In this document: in pieces, positions 43,534 through 51,790 of the stretch
How the letters are laid out: every line of letters begins with the position of its first letter
Numbering within the stretch: position 1 is the stretch's first letter
Assembly: GCA_963762865.1 (NCBI GenBank)
Contig: CAVXNC010000011.1
Coordinates: 62,001-126,000, forward strand
Reading direction: 5' to 3'
Source: DATHAP01 sp963762865
Lineage (GTDB): Bacteria; Actinomycetota; Actinomycetes; JACCUZ01
DNA length: 64,000 bases
Translations under genes and position numbers: made by a program
Notes under the pieces: model-generated
Databases searched by the model: none
Told to the model about the DNA's origin: nothing
What the model saw: only the letters and a program-made list of their open reading frames with translations

Positions 43534-44442
43534 GTGCTGACCGTCCTGCCCGAGGTGGCCGACGCGCTCGCGGCCCGTCGCCCGGTCGTCGCGCTCGAGT
43601 CCACCATCATCAGCCACGGTCTCCCGCGGCCCGACAACCTCCGGATCGCGCGCGAGATCGAAGATGCCGTACGCCGCGCAGGCGCCGTGCCGGCCACCAT
43701 CGCGGTGGTCGACGGCCGGGCCTGCGTCGGCCTCGACGAGGATGCGCTGACCACGATCGCGACCAGCGACGACGTCGTGAAGGTCAGCACCCGCGACCTG
43801 GCGACGCTGGCCGCGCGCAAGGGCACCGGCGCCACCACGGTCGCCGCCACCTCGCACCTGGCCGCCCGAGCCGGCATCCGGGTCTTCGCCACCGGCGGCC
43901 TCGGCGGCGTGCACCGCGACGCGCGCAGCACCTGGGACGAGTCGGCCGACCTGCAGTCGCTCGCCACCACACCGGTCGCCGTCGTCTGCGCCGGCGTCAA
44001 GTCCATCCTCGACGTCCCCGCGACCCTCGAACGGCTGGAGACCCTCGGCGTCCCGGTCATCGCCGTCGGCACCGACGCCTTCCCCGGCTTCTACCTCACC
44101 GACTCCGGGCACCGGGTCGACTGGCGGGTCGACACCGCAGAGGAAGTGGCCGCGATTCTCGCCGCGCAGGACGCCCTCGGCACCGCCGACCGCGGCACGG
44201 TCATCGCGAACCCGTTGCCCGTCGACGAGCAGGTCGACCCCGACCTGCACGCGCGGCTGCTGCAGTCCGGCCTCGCCGCCGCGGTGAGCAACAACGTGAC
44301 CGGCAAGGACGTCACGCCCTTCCTGCTCGACTGGTTCCACCGGGAGAGCGACGGCGTGACGCTGCGCGCCAACGTGCGCATCGTGCTGCGCAACGCCGAC
44401 CTCGCCGCCCGGATCGCAGTCGCCGCGGCAGGCGGCGCATGA
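43534..44442 (+). CDS. psuG: Pseudouridine-5'-phosphate glycosidase
   Basis: A 302-residue enzyme that cleaves the C-C glycosidic bond of pseudouridine 5'-phosphate to uracil and ribose 5-phosphate. The hallmark ALESTIISHGLPRPDN is at about residues 20-34. The Mg/phosphate region GKGTGATTVAATSHLAARAGIRVFATGGLGGVHR and VVCAGVKSILDVPATLERLE follow. Near-complete family length. GTG 43534 starts the protein; the stop overlaps the next gene (ATGA 44439-44442), giving a coupled psuG-psuK pair for pseudouridine salvage. Confidence 0.95.
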   Translation: MLTVLPEVADALAARRPVVALESTIISHGLPRPDNLRIAREIEDAVRRAGAVPATIAVVDGRACVGLDEDALTTIATSDDVVKVSTRDLATLAARKGTGATTVAATSHLAARAGIRVFATGGLGGVHRDARSTWDESADLQSLATTPVAVVCAGVKSILDVPATLERLETLGVPVIAVGTDAFPGFYLTDSGHRVDWRVDTAEEVAAILAAQDALGTADRGTVIANPLPVDEQVDPDLHARLLQSGLAAAVSNNVTGKDVTPFLLDWFHRESDGVTLRANVRIVLRNADLAARIAVAAAGGA

Positions 44443-45341
44443 GCGTCCCGCAGGGCACCGAGACCCTCCATGTCGTGGTGGTCGGCGACGTCATGGTCGA
44501 CGTGCTCGCCGCCATGAGCGGCCCCATCTCCCGGGGCAGCGACACCCGGTCCCTGATCACGACGGCCGGCGGCGGTTCGGCCGCCAACGTCGCGTCCTGG
44601 CTCGCCCTCCAGCGCATCCGGACGTCGTACGTCGGCAAGGTCGGTGACGACGCGCTCGGCCGCGAGTCCGTGGCGGGCCTGACGACGCGCGGCGTCGAGG
44701 CCTGGGTGTCCGCCGACCCGGAGCTCACGACCGGCACCTGCGTCGTGCTCGTCGAGCCCGGCGGCGAGCGCTCGATGCTCCCCGACGCCGGCGCCAACTC
44801 GGCGCTGACACCCGACGACCTGCCCCACCGGCTCTTCCGTCCCGGGTCGCACCTGCACCTCTCCGGCTACACGCTGCTCAACGACGGACCGCGCGAGGCC
44901 GGCCTCGCCGCTCTCGCGCTCGCCCAGGCCGCGGACATGACGGTGTCGGTCGACCCCTCGTCGGCAGCGCTCATCGAGGAGGCCGGCGTCGCGCGCTTCC
45001 TGGAGTGGACCCGCGGTATCGACCTGCTGCTGGCCAACCGCGAAGAAGCCCTGCTCCTGGCCGGCACCGACGACGTGAGCTCCGCGGCGTCGCAGCTCGG
45101 TGACACCTACCGCGAGGTCGTGGTCAAGCTCGGCCGCGACGGCGCGCTGTGGCAGCAGGGCTTCATCGCGGCCAGCGCACCGGCCGACCGGGTCGAGGTC
45201 GTCGACACGACCGGCGCCGGCGACGCGTTCGCCGCCGGCTTCCTCGCCTCCTGGCTCCTGCACCCTGAGCCGGAGACCGCGCTGGCCGCCGGCAACCGGC
45301 TGGCCGCCCAGGCCGTCACCAGGGTCGGGGCGCGGCCATGA
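44439..45341 (+). CDS. psuK: PfkB-family carbohydrate kinase, probable pseudouridine kinase
   Basis: A 300-residue ribokinase-like enzyme. The N-terminal VVVVGDVMVDVLAAM and TTAGGGSAANVASWLA (the first substrate motif), and the C-terminal PfkB signature DTTGAGDAFAAGFLASW with catalytic Asp (about residue 255), are all present. Coupling to psuG argues for phosphorylation of pseudouridine at O5', though the sugar specificity cannot be read from sequence. ATG 44439 overlaps psuG, and the end overlaps the next gene (ATGA 45338-45341). Confidence 0.9.
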   Translation: MSVPQGTETLHVVVVGDVMVDVLAAMSGPISRGSDTRSLITTAGGGSAANVASWLALQRIRTSYVGKVGDDALGRESVAGLTTRGVEAWVSADPELTTGTCVVLVEPGGERSMLPDAGANSALTPDDLPHRLFRPGSHLHLSGYTLLNDGPREAGLAALALAQAADMTVSVDPSSAALIEEAGVARFLEWTRGIDLLLANREEALLLAGTDDVSSAASQLGDTYREVVVKLGRDGALWQQGFIAASAPADRVEVVDTTGAGDAFAAGFLASWLLHPEPETALAAGNRLAAQAVTRVGARP

Positions 45342-45817
45342 CCGGCGAGGAGCGCGCGCTCTCGGCAGCGGCGGCCAGCGGCCTCGACCACCGCGTCGTG
45401 CGCCACGGCCCGGTCCGCAGCCTGGCCGAGGCGGCCGCCGCCCGCGGGCTCGAGCCGCGCCAGGTCGTGAAGTCACTCGTCATCCGGCGCGGCGACGACG
45501 ACTACCTCTTCGTGCTGGTGCCCGGCGACCGCACCATCTCCTGGCCCAAGCTGCGCGACCTGCTCGGAGTCAGCCGGCTCTCCATGCCCGACGCCGCGAC
45601 CGCGCTGGACGTCACCGGCTACGAGCGCGGCACCATCACGCCCTTCGGGTCCACCACAGCCTGGCCGGTCGTCGCCGACGAGCGGCTGCGCGGCACCGAC
45701 ATCTCGGTCGGCGGCGGAGCCTCCGGCGTCACGATCGTGGCCGACGGCGACGCCGTCATCGCCGTGCTCGACGCGACGGTGGCCGACGTCACCGAGCCGG
45801 AACAGCCCCTCACCTGA
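45338..45817 (+). CDS. YbaK/EbsC-family aminoacyl-tRNA deacylase
   Basis: A 159-residue YbaK/ProX-type editing domain. The motif PRQVVKSLVIRRGDDDYLFVLVPGDRTI contains the catalytic lysine (VVKSLV, about residue 44) and the GxxP loop is seen as YERGTITPFGS (about 90). Such enzymes hydrolyse mis-charged Cys-tRNA(Pro) or related species. It is coupled to psuK by ATGA, although its role does not follow from pseudouridine salvage. The C-terminal 15 residues are acidic and unconserved. Confidence 0.88.
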   Translation: MTGEERALSAAAASGLDHRVVRHGPVRSLAEAAAARGLEPRQVVKSLVIRRGDDDYLFVLVPGDRTISWPKLRDLLGVSRLSMPDAATALDVTGYERGTITPFGSTTAWPVVADERLRGTDISVGGGASGVTIVADGDAVIAVLDATVADVTEPEQPLT

Positions 45818-45890
45818 CGCAGCCGCGCGTGGTCTTGCGACCGGCCCGTCGGTCGATATCCGGCATTACTCGACGAGGCCGCCACGCTCA

Positions 45891-45983
45891 CTGACTCTGC
45901 GACACATCTGGTGCCATTGCGTCTAGCGGGGTGACAGAAGCGCTCGCCGGGCCCCACCAGTCGCGGATGTGTCGGAGAGTCAG
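45891..45983 (-). repeat. 93-bp inverted-repeat element, copy 2
   Basis: Read on the minus strand it starts CTGACTCTCCGACACATCCG and ends CAGATGTGTCGCAGAGTCAG, aligning with copy 1 (40505-40597) without gaps at 77 of 93 positions. The homology extends past the end into GGTTGTCCACGG (minus strand, about 46020-46009) through a palindrome, as in copy 1. Conserved bases include the terminal repeats and TGGCACCAGATGTGTCGC. It begins 73 bp after the stop of the ybaK-like gene, so it might also act as a transcript end. Confidence 0.8.
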
Positions 45984-45989
45984 CCCAGA

Positions 45990-46068
45990 CGTTTCCGCGG
46001 AAACGCTGCCGTGGACAACCCGCCCGGTAGTTGCCGTACTGGCGCGCCGACGTTTCCGCGGAAACGTC
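45990..46068. repeat. Two CGTTTCCGCGGAAACG palindromes
   Basis: CGTTTCCGCGGAAACG (45990-46005) and GACGTTTCCGCGGAAACGTC (46049-46068) are perfect palindromes of 16 and 20 bp, 59 bp apart by starts. A variant with one central C in place of GC is beside copy 1 (40482-40500). They sit at one end of the 93-bp elements, in the same relative orientation. They could be protein-binding sites or part of the mobile unit. Confidence 0.7.
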
Positions 46069-46145
46069 GGGTGCCGCAACCGCGGAACGCCGTTTCTTCA
46101 CCGCAGGGAGCCGGAACCGACAGAAGGCCGCCGCCGAGGCCGAGT

Positions 46146-46202
46146 CATGATCGTGAGTTGGCGTCAAGCGTGCCCAATGCCCGATCCGTGCTCACGATCA
46201 TG
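46146..46202. repeat. REP-like inverted repeat
   Basis: CATGATCGTGAG (46146-46157) and CTCACGATCATG (46191-46202) are perfect 12-bp inverted repeats around a 33-bp centre. The unit is not related in sequence to the 93-bp element. Such arms resemble repetitive extragenic palindromes of some actinomycetes. Only one copy is present in the window. Confidence 0.6.
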
Positions 46203-46579
46203 GCGTCACCTTTCCTGCCCCGCCGGCACTGTCGAGGCGTACCCGGTCTCTCGCCGGCTCGAACACAGATGCCCCGTGACGCGCACTACCGAAGACAGTG
46301 ACGGCCACGTGTGCGGTTTCTTCATGATCGGAGCAGTGTCGCGGCCACTGGTGACTCCAGAACGCTCCAATGTCTCGAACATGTGCAAGACGCGCCCCTG
46401 CCGCGACCGGCGGCGCCGCTCCCGCTCATGAGTCCGCACTGAATGGCGCATCTCGACGACATGCCGCGAGCCGCCGCCGCGGTGGACCAAGAAGACGACG
46501 CAACGGACCAGATCGACGGCGCGACCGGCATCCGGGAGCCTTGGATCGTCTTTCGGGCACGCGACGAGGTCGGCGTGTC

Positions 46580-47948
46580 CTAGCTGACGCCGGAGGTCCG
46601 CAGCCGCTCGGGCACCGACCACCAGCTGTCCGGCCGGTCGGCCACCGGCGCGTCCAGCCCGTCCTGCACGACGCGCGAGAGTCGCAACAGGAACGCCCCG
46701 ATCCCCATCGCCCCCTGCATCCAGCCGACCCCGGGATCGAGCAGCGACGGGTCCTTGCGGTGCTCGGTGAAGCGCCAGCACACCGACCCGTCGTCCTCAC
46801 GAACCGCGCGCTCCAGCAGCGCGTCGCCCAGGCGCGCCGCAAAGGCCAGGTAGCGACTCCGCCTCAACCGGGTCGTCCGCGCCCTGCGCCGCGTCGAGGA
46901 ACACGTCACCGACCCCGGCCGTGCCGCAGCACCGCCCGTCGTTGTCCCAGAAGCCGGGACGCAGCCGCTCCGGGATGCCCGACGTCATCACCGAGTGCAG
47001 GCAGCGGCGCCGCCACTCCGCCACCGTGACGTCGCGAACCGCCTCGACGCCGGCGTGCCCGAGGGCCGTGAAGAGGTGCGAGGTCCCGGTCGGCCCGTGG
47101 CACCAGGTGAACGTGACCGGCTCGACGTCCGGGTTGCTGTGCGGGTCCATCGTCGGCAGCAGGAAGCCGTCGTCGGTGAGGTCCGCGATAGCGACGAGGT
47201 GCTCTGCGCCGCGGACGGCGGCGTCGACCAGGTCGGTACGCCCGAGGTGCTCGCCGGCGATCGCCAGCGCAGCGGCGACACCCGCAGTGCCGTGCGAGTA
47301 GTTGGGCATCCGGGCGCGCTCGGACCTCGGCACACCCACCTGCATCGGCCAGTCGAGACCGGTCGGTCGCTCGTCGGCGGTGTCGACCATCGCCTGGCCA
47401 CCGGCAGTGACCACGGCAGACGAGTCCGTGCCACCCGCCCAGGCCGCGGCCATCGTGATGCCCGCCGACCCGAGGACGACGTCGGTCAGCGGCACCGGCT
47501 CGCCACCGGGCTCCAGCGGCGCCGGCCAGCCCTGCGGGGTCGCTCGCCCGGCCAGCAGGGCCATCGGCACGGCCACGTCCTCGGGGCCGCCGAGCAGTCG
47601 CAGCGCCGTGGCGTCACCCGCCAGACCGAAGTAGAGGGTCGGGTCGACCTGGTCCGGCGCGCAGGCGACCAGCCGGCCACGTACGGCCTCGGCGATGGCC
47701 CGCTCCTCCTCCGTGAGGTCGCGCGCGAGCCGCACCTCCGCCAGGGCGAGCGCGATGCCCCCGGTGCCCTGGTAGAGGCAGTCGCGCTCCTCGACCAACG
47801 GCGGCAGTCCCGGCGAGCCGTCCGCCGGGGCCGAGACCGGGATCCACGGACCGTCGTCGCCGCGCACCTGCCCGAGCGACCAGGCGAGAGCCGCCTCGCC
47901 GGTCTCCCGGTAGCCGTCCGCACCGCTGCCGCCGTCCACCCGCAGCAC
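46580..47948 (-). pseudogene. LanC-like (lanthionine synthetase C-like) protein, frameshifted
   Basis: The gene reads from GTG 47948 (VLRVDGGSGADG) through about 360 residues of an alpha/alpha-toroid LanC-like protein: YSHGTAGVAAALAIAG, TWCHGPTGTSHLFTALG and GRCCGTAGVGDVFLDAAQG, where Cys and Cys-Cys fit the LanC zinc ligands. After ...DDPVEAES the frame breaks near 46850-46865. The protein resumes in another frame as RYLAFAARLGDALLERAV...GWMQGAMGIGAFLLRLSR to TAG 46580. A one-base indel therefore separates the last 90 residues. No lanthipeptide precursor or dehydratase is nearby, so this is a stand-alone LanC-like protein. Either a recent pseudogene or a sequencing error. Confidence 0.8.
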
Positions 47949-47996
47949 CCTAGGCGCCCGTTGACCACCACGCGGCCGAGTGCGAGGGTCGCGACC

Positions 47997-49717
47997 ATGG
48001 GAGCCAACCGGGGAGCCAGCACCGCCACCGACACCTTCCGCGCAGCGCGCGACCTGCTCCAGACGCATCGCACCGACTACGAGGGAGCGGTCGCGGCCTT
48101 CGAGTGGCCCGACGCTCGAGCACTTCAACTTCGGCTTCGACTGGTTCGACGTGCTTGCCGCGGAGCAGCCGGAGACCCTGGCGCTCTGGATCGTGCACGC
48201 CGACGGCACCGAGGACCTGATGACCTACGGCGAGCTGTCGGTGCGCTCTGCGCAGCTCGCGTCCTGGCTGCGGGCCCAGGGTCTCGACCGCGGTGACCGG
48301 CTGCTGCTCGTGCTCGGCAACGTCGCGCCGCTGTGGGAGGTGATGCTCGCCTGCATCAAGCTCGGCGTCGTCGTCATCCCGGCGACCACCCTGCTCGGCC
48401 CGCGCGACCTGGCCGACCGCATCGACCGCGGCGACGTGAAGCACGTCGTCACCGCGTCGGCGGACACCGAGAAGTTCGCCGAGGTGCCGGGCGACTGGAC
48501 GCGGATCGCCGTCGGGGCACCGGTGGCCGGCTGGCTGCGCTACGACGACTCGTACGAGCACCTCGACACGTTCGAGGCCGAGGTGCACGACGATGGCCGA
48601 CGAGACGCTGCTGCTCTACTTCACCAGCGGCACGACCGCGCGCCCCAAGCTGGTCGAGCACACCCACACGTCCTACCCGGTCGGGCACCTGTCGACGATG
48701 TACTGGATCGGCCTGCAGCCCGGCGACATCCACCTCAACGTGTCCTCCCCCGGGTGGGCGAAGCACGCGTGGAGCAACGTCTTCGCGCCGTGGATCGCCG
48801 GTGCCACCGCCTTCGTCGTCAACCAGCAGCGCTTCGACGCGGTCGGGCTGCTGGACACGATGGGACGCTGCGGCGTCACCACCTTCTGCGCGCCCCCGAC
48901 GGTCTGGCGGATGCTCGTGCAGGAGGATCTCGCCGCCCACCTGGTCCCCACGCTGCGCGAGGTCGTCGGAGCCGGGGAGCCGCTCAACCCGGAGGTCATC
49001 GACCGGGTGCGGCAGCTCTGGGGCAAGACGGTGCGCGACGGCTACGGCCAGACGGAGACCACGGCGCAGATCGGCAACCCGCCGGGTGCGCCGCTCAAGC
49101 CGGGCTCGATGGGCCGGCCGCTCCCGGGCTACGCCATCGCACTGCTCGACCCGGTCACCTCCGAGGCGGGCACCGAGGGCGAGATCTCCATCGACCTGTC
49201 GACGCGCCCGACGGCACTGATGGTCGGCTACCGCGACGACAAGACCCTCACCGACGAGGTCATGCGTGGCGGCTACTACCACACGGGCGACGTCGCGCAG
49301 CGCGACGACGAGGGCTACATCACCTACGTCGGGCGCAGCGACGACGTCTTCAAGGCCAGCGACTACCGGATCTCCCCCTTCGAGCTGGAGAGCGTGCTGA
49401 TCGAGCACCCGGCCGTCGCGGAGGCCGCGGTGGTGCCGGCCCCGGACCCGGTGCGACTCGCGATCCCCAAGGCGTACGTCGTCCTGGCCGCCGGCTTCGC
49501 ACCGGACTCCGACACGGCCGAGTCGATCCTGCGCCACGCGCGGGAGCACCTGGCGCCGTACAAGCGCGTCCGCCGCCTCGAGTTCACCGACCTGCCCAAG
49601 ACCATCAGCGGCAAGATCCGCCGGGTGGAGCTGAGGACGGCCGAGCAGGAGCGCGGTAGCGACGTCCGGGCGGACGGCGAGTTCCGCGAGGAGGACTTCC
49701 CCGACCTCAAGGGGTGA
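47997..49717 (+). pseudogene. AMP-dependent acyl-CoA synthetase, two frameshifts
   Basis: An ANL-superfamily ligase of about 570 residues spread over all three frames. Frame one, ATG 47997: MGANRGASTATDTFRAARDLL to about 48113. Frame two to about 48590: EHFNFGFDWFDVLAAEQPETLALWI. Frame three from about 48593 to the stop: LYFTSGTTARPKLVEH (A3), GYGQTETTAQIGN (A5), YYHTGD (A7), GRSDDVFKASDYRISPFELE (A8) and PKTISGKIRRVEL (A10 lysine). The ATP-binding and catalytic core is intact in the last frame, which has its own ATG (48593). Related enzymes activate medium-chain or aromatic acids. Divergent from the LanC-like gene by 48 bp, which is also broken. Confidence 0.8.
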
Positions 49718-50428
49718 GGCACGCCCAATATCGCTCTGACCTGCGGGAATGCACGGTGACTCGTGGTGATGAGGGGTGAAGACAGGGGTAGTTTGACGCA
49801 CTTTTCACGCACCTCCCGGCCCAATGACGCACTTTTCACGCATCGCTTCTACCGCCGGGCGCGGCATCCGTGACAAGGCCGACGCATATCCACGCAGCCC
49901 GCTCCCGCGCGCAGATCATGCGGGGCTTCTACGCGCTCGGCGATCGGCAAGTTTCGGACTACCAAGGGATACCGCGTGGTTGTGCTCGCTATCCGGGTGT
50001 CCAGCCCGCGCCAACAGACTCCATACTCCGAACTCTCCTTGTCGTCGTTGCCGAGCCAGCAGCCGGGGCTCCGGCCGCGACTCTCTTGATCGCGCAAGGT
50101 GATGGGTACACCCCCGCGTCCAGCGCGTCGGTCGAAGCGTCAGCGTCCGGAGCCGCCGCCGGCGCAGTTGCCGGCGACTCGCGGCGACTGGTGCGTGGTT
50201 TCTGGGAGACGACGAGCGCTAGAACAGCCCCGCGCTCCGTATTTACTTCCCCCGCAACTACTCGACTTCGAGCCATTCCGGCCGTGGTCGCTCACCGGAT
50301 AGCGAGAGACGGCCGGATGCTCGTGCGCGGCCGGCCGTCTCACCCCGTGCAGGTGAGCCATGGCCCGAACGGGAGGCCCATGATCAGCAGGTTGGAGGCA
50401 GGAACATCCGATTCGCGAGGGAGTCGCT
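49718..50428. other. 711-bp region without a recognisable gene
   Basis: Contains an 18-bp exact direct repeat (49794-49842) and a hairpin (50306-50341: GAGACGGCCGG/CCGGCCGTCTC, 14-base loop) 88 bp before the next gene. Base composition is less G/C-biased than the core (for example 49930-50050), and open frames here have poor codon structure. It looks like decayed or foreign DNA. Confidence 0.5.
49794..49842 (+). repeat. 18-bp exact direct repeat, 31-bp period
   Basis: TGACGCACTTTTCACGCA occurs at 49794-49811 and 49825-49842, separated by 13 bp. It lies about 77 bp after the acyl-CoA synthetase stop. The 31-bp period is close to three helical turns, as for paired protein-binding sites. No further copies were seen, so it is not a CRISPR array. 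Confidence 0.75.
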
Positions 50429-50833
50429 ATGCGCAAGATCGCCTCGATCACCGCCATCGTGGTCGGCATCCTCATGGCCATCGCTGGCGTGGTCACCTTT
50501 GTCGTGGTGAGCACCACCCTCTCGGACCAGGACATCACCGTCGCCGACGATGCCTCTTGCGCGGCCGGCGATGGTGTCAACGGGCCGCTGTCGGCCTACT
50601 GTCAGGCCAAGGTGATCGACAAGCACACGAAGGAGATCACCGGCGGGAAGACCTACGCCGAACTCGACCGGGAAGACCCGAACCGACCCGTCGCTGCCGA
50701 CTCCGCCTTCTTGCAAGCCTCGCTGTTCACGTCGGTCGTGGCCTTCGGGGTCGCGGCGATGGCGGTGGTTACGGGGATCGTCATGGCGTTGATCGGGTTC
50801 GCAATGCGAACCCCCGCAGTCGTCCAGACCTGA
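50429..50833 (+). CDS. Two-helix membrane protein of the mis-named 'LigA' family (134 aa)
   Basis: A 134-residue protein with one transmembrane segment at residues 5-28 and another at about 100-125. The extracytoplasmic loop contains two cysteines (DDASC and SAYCQAKV), likely a disulphide, and TGGKTYAELDREDPNRPVAADSAFLQASLF. Similar actinobacterial proteins are often annotated as aromatic ring-opening dioxygenase LigA, but nothing in the sequence supports an enzyme. ATG 50429 with GAGGGAG eight bases upstream. A partial second copy follows at 51156-51293. Confidence 0.82.
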   Translation: MRKIASITAIVVGILMAIAGVVTFVVVSTTLSDQDITVADDASCAAGDGVNGPLSAYCQAKVIDKHTKEITGGKTYAELDREDPNRPVAADSAFLQASLFTSVVAFGVAAMAVVTGIVMALIGFAMRTPAVVQT

Positions 50834-51155
50834 CTATCGGGCGACGCCCATAGGTGCCCTTGCCGAGCGGGTGGCCCGACGCGCCGGGGGCTCTTCACTC
50901 GTCGTCGGCGCGTTCCTCTCGGCCGATCGCGTGCGAATCGCGCGGCTCGTGACCGTGCGAGCGTTCCCACTCACGGCGACGGTCGCAGCGACCCGTTCAT
51001 CGCTGTCGCCTGCCGCTCGGGCCGGGTCGCCGGCGTACGCCTGCGTGACGACGTGCGCGTACCGGGTGCTCACCCGTCGGAAGCGCACCGAATGCTCGAT
51101 CACCTCGCGCGGTTGGCAGAGCCGTCGCGCAAGCTCGTCGACGTCGACGGCAATC

Positions 51156-51293
51156 TCTGTGTCCTTCGGCGTGGCGGCGATGGCCGGCGGGCTGGGCGTG
51201 GTGCTGCTCATCGTCGGCTGGGCCCTCCTGCTGGTCGCTCGCGCCCTGTCTCTGGTGTCCGGACCCGGCTCGGGCCGGCCGACCGCCGCCTGA
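51156..51293 (+). pseudogene. C-terminal remnant of a second copy of the two-helix membrane protein
   Basis: The frame SVSFGVAAMAGGLGVVLLIVGWALL parallels SVVAFGVAAMAVVTGIVMALIGFA at the end of the preceding gene. The cysteine loop and first helix are missing upstream, where 50834-51155 holds no matching sequence. It reads to a TGA at 51293. A minus-strand frame over the same area (50834-51211) also stays open with moderate G/C bias, but its start lies within the remnant and it is not annotated. Confidence 0.5.
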
Positions 51294-51351
51294 GCCCGGC
51301 GGCCGCGCTCCTTGCCCGCTCCCTCCGCGCAGGTCTGGCAGGGTGGCCGCC

Positions 51352-51627
51352 ATGTATCTCGCGCTGCAGTACGACCTCGTCGACGACTACCTGGAGAGGC
51401 GCCCGGAGTTCCGCGAGGAGCACCTCGGCCTGGCCCGGGCCGCCCACGAGCGGGGCGAGCTCGCCCTGGCCGGGGCCTTCACCGACCCGGCGGACGGCGC
51501 GCTGCTGGTCTGGTCGACGCAGGACCGCTCGGTGGTCGAGTCCTTCGCCCAGGCGGACCCCTACGTCCGCAACGGGCTGGTCCGGGAGTGGCGGGTCCGG
51601 GAGTGGAACGTGGTCGTCGGCGGCTGA
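51352..51627 (+). CDS. YciI-family protein
   Basis: A 91-residue YciI-like dimeric ferredoxin-fold protein: MYLALQYDLVDDYLERRPEFREEHLGLARAAHERGEL, with the conserved His in the EEHLGLA region (about residue 24) and Asp in GAFTDPADGALLVW (about 45). The DPYVRNGLVREWRVREW C-terminus matches the family. Possible dehydratase-like role; unproven. ATG 51352 follows GGGTGG by five bases; GTG 51343 is less likely. It precedes parC, as in other actinomycetes. Confidence 0.92.
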   Translation: MYLALQYDLVDDYLERRPEFREEHLGLARAAHERGELALAGAFTDPADGALLVWSTQDRSVVESFAQADPYVRNGLVREWRVREWNVVVGG

Positions 51628-51790
51628 CGGGCCCCTGACCAGCCCCCTGACCAGCACCAGCCGCCCCTGACCGGGCCGACGCCGCGGGTCGGTCCCCGGC
51701 GTCGTCCGGGGTGCGAGGCAGGATGTGGACGCAGCCCTTTCCGGGCGTACGTCCGGAAGCTTCCGCCTCGTCGCACCAGGAGCACTCCCC

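Larger units (their letters stand above)
45818..46579. other. 762-bp gene-poor repeat region
   Basis: Holds repeat element copy 2 (45891-45983), two palindromes (45990-46005 and 46049-46068) and a 57-bp REP-like inverted repeat (46146-46202). From 46203 to 46442 nothing coding is convincing. A 46-codon plus-strand frame at 46443-46583 (MAHLDDMPRAAAAVDQ...) has moderate G/C bias and overlaps the end of the LanC-like gene by four bases; it has no ribosome site and is left unannotated. Confidence 0.55.

Noticed and set aside
46443..46583. 46-codon plus-strand frame after the REP-like repeat
   Set aside because: No ribosome site and no recognisable fold; overlaps the end of the LanC-like gene.
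49794..49842. CRISPR-like repeats
   Set aside because: Only two repeats with a 13-bp spacer; no array and no cas genes.
49870..50853. 327-codon plus-strand open frame
   Set aside because: Poor codon structure and overlaps the membrane protein gene at 50429 in another frame.
50834..51211. 125-codon minus-strand open frame
   Set aside because: Moderately coding-like, but the start lies in the remnant of the duplicated gene and no ribosome site is seen. Left open, not annotated.
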